IMG/VR virus record: IMGVR_UViG_3300003690_000321
Location: 1 to 20,913 of that record
From: a virus
Reading direction: 5' to 3' (one strand)
DNA: 20,913 nt
Part shown: in pieces, positions 20,796 to 20,913 of the stretch
Layout: each line of letters opens with the position of its first letter
How positions within the stretch are numbered: position 1 is the stretch's first letter
Translations under genes and position numbers: made by a program
Notes under the pieces: generated by a model
The model's database searches: none
What the model was told of the DNA's origin: nothing
What the model saw: the letters and a program-made list of their open reading frames with translations, nothing else

Positions 20796-20913
20796 ATGAG
20801 CCTATGCGAGAACCGGGCCCTTGCTACATGGGCCCCCAGCTGCAACGACGAAGCCAGCCACACGGTGACCGGCATGAAGACCGGCATCGGACTGTTAATA
20901 CTCAAAGTTTGCC
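20796..20913 (+). CDS. Hypothetical early protein, truncated by window end
   Basis: ATG 20796 was chosen because AGGAGG lies 7 nt upstream; the in-frame ATG at 20790 is too close to it. Thirty-nine codons are visible: MSLCENRALATWAPSCNDEA, then SHTVTGMKTGIGLLILKVC, continuing beyond the edge. Cys at 4, 16 and 39 might be metal ligands. No family can be assigned from the fragment. Confidence 0.6.
   Translation, partial: MSLCENRALATWAPSCNDEASHTVTGMKTGIGLLILKVC

Noticed and set aside
1-20913. Genome-wide TAG reassignment (alternative code)
   Set aside because: The long late genes (1123, 637, 613, 583, 462 residues) contain no internal TAG, and many genes end normally in TAG; at most local read-through is possible.

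Overview
The window is part of the genome of a tailed double-stranded DNA phage (Caudoviricetes type). The evidence is a packaging and virion module on the minus strand: small terminase, large terminase with Walker A and nuclease motifs, portal, scaffold and major capsid protein. Genes are very tightly packed, with ATGA, TAATG, TAG|ATG and TAG|GTG junctions and almost no intergenic DNA. No tape measure, tail tube, integrase, rRNA or tRNA was seen. This fits a short-tailed virus or a window that ends before the tail genes. The host cannot be assigned from the sequence.

Layout, reading the minus strand in its transcription direction (right to left). The small terminase (18638-19273) is followed by a strongly strand-asymmetric, G-depleted spacer with short iterated repeats (18289-18637). 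Next come a tiny membrane ORF, a ribbon-helix-helix protein and a small basic protein (17870-18288), then the large terminase (16428-17816) and a portal gene that needs one frameshift (14585-16427). Three less familiar genes follow: a Pro/Gly-rich 583-residue protein, a 108-residue protein, and an 1123-residue protein resembling phage 'polyvalent' (ejected) proteins. A 50-residue Cys protein precedes a leader with promoter- and hairpin-like elements, the scaffold-like protein and the major capsid protein. Downstream are a capsid-decoration-like gene split in two at a 16-bp perfect palindrome, a series of small head/neck proteins interspersed with micro-ORFs, a large virion protein with a distal-tail-like C-terminus, a PD-(D/E)XK/Vsr-like protein, and a fibre-like protein that runs off the left edge.

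The right end (19274-20913) is a divergent plus-strand module. It has a clear promoter (TTGACA-18-TATGAT) flanked by an 11-bp perfect tandem repeat. It carries a 57-residue protein made of three exact 45-bp-period repeats, a Cys-rich Gp88-like protein of unknown enzymatic role, a small conserved-looking protein and a truncated ORF. Three of these four genes share a TAGCAC-AGGAG leader.

The structural genes would work together as the packaging motor, portal, capsid and scaffold, head decoration and neck/tail parts. The plus-strand genes are probably early functions. The most unusual points are the palindrome at the split decoration gene, the portal frameshift, in-frame TAG codons at many gene junctions, the iteron-bearing G-depleted spacer between the terminase genes, and the Vsr-like fold among tail genes.
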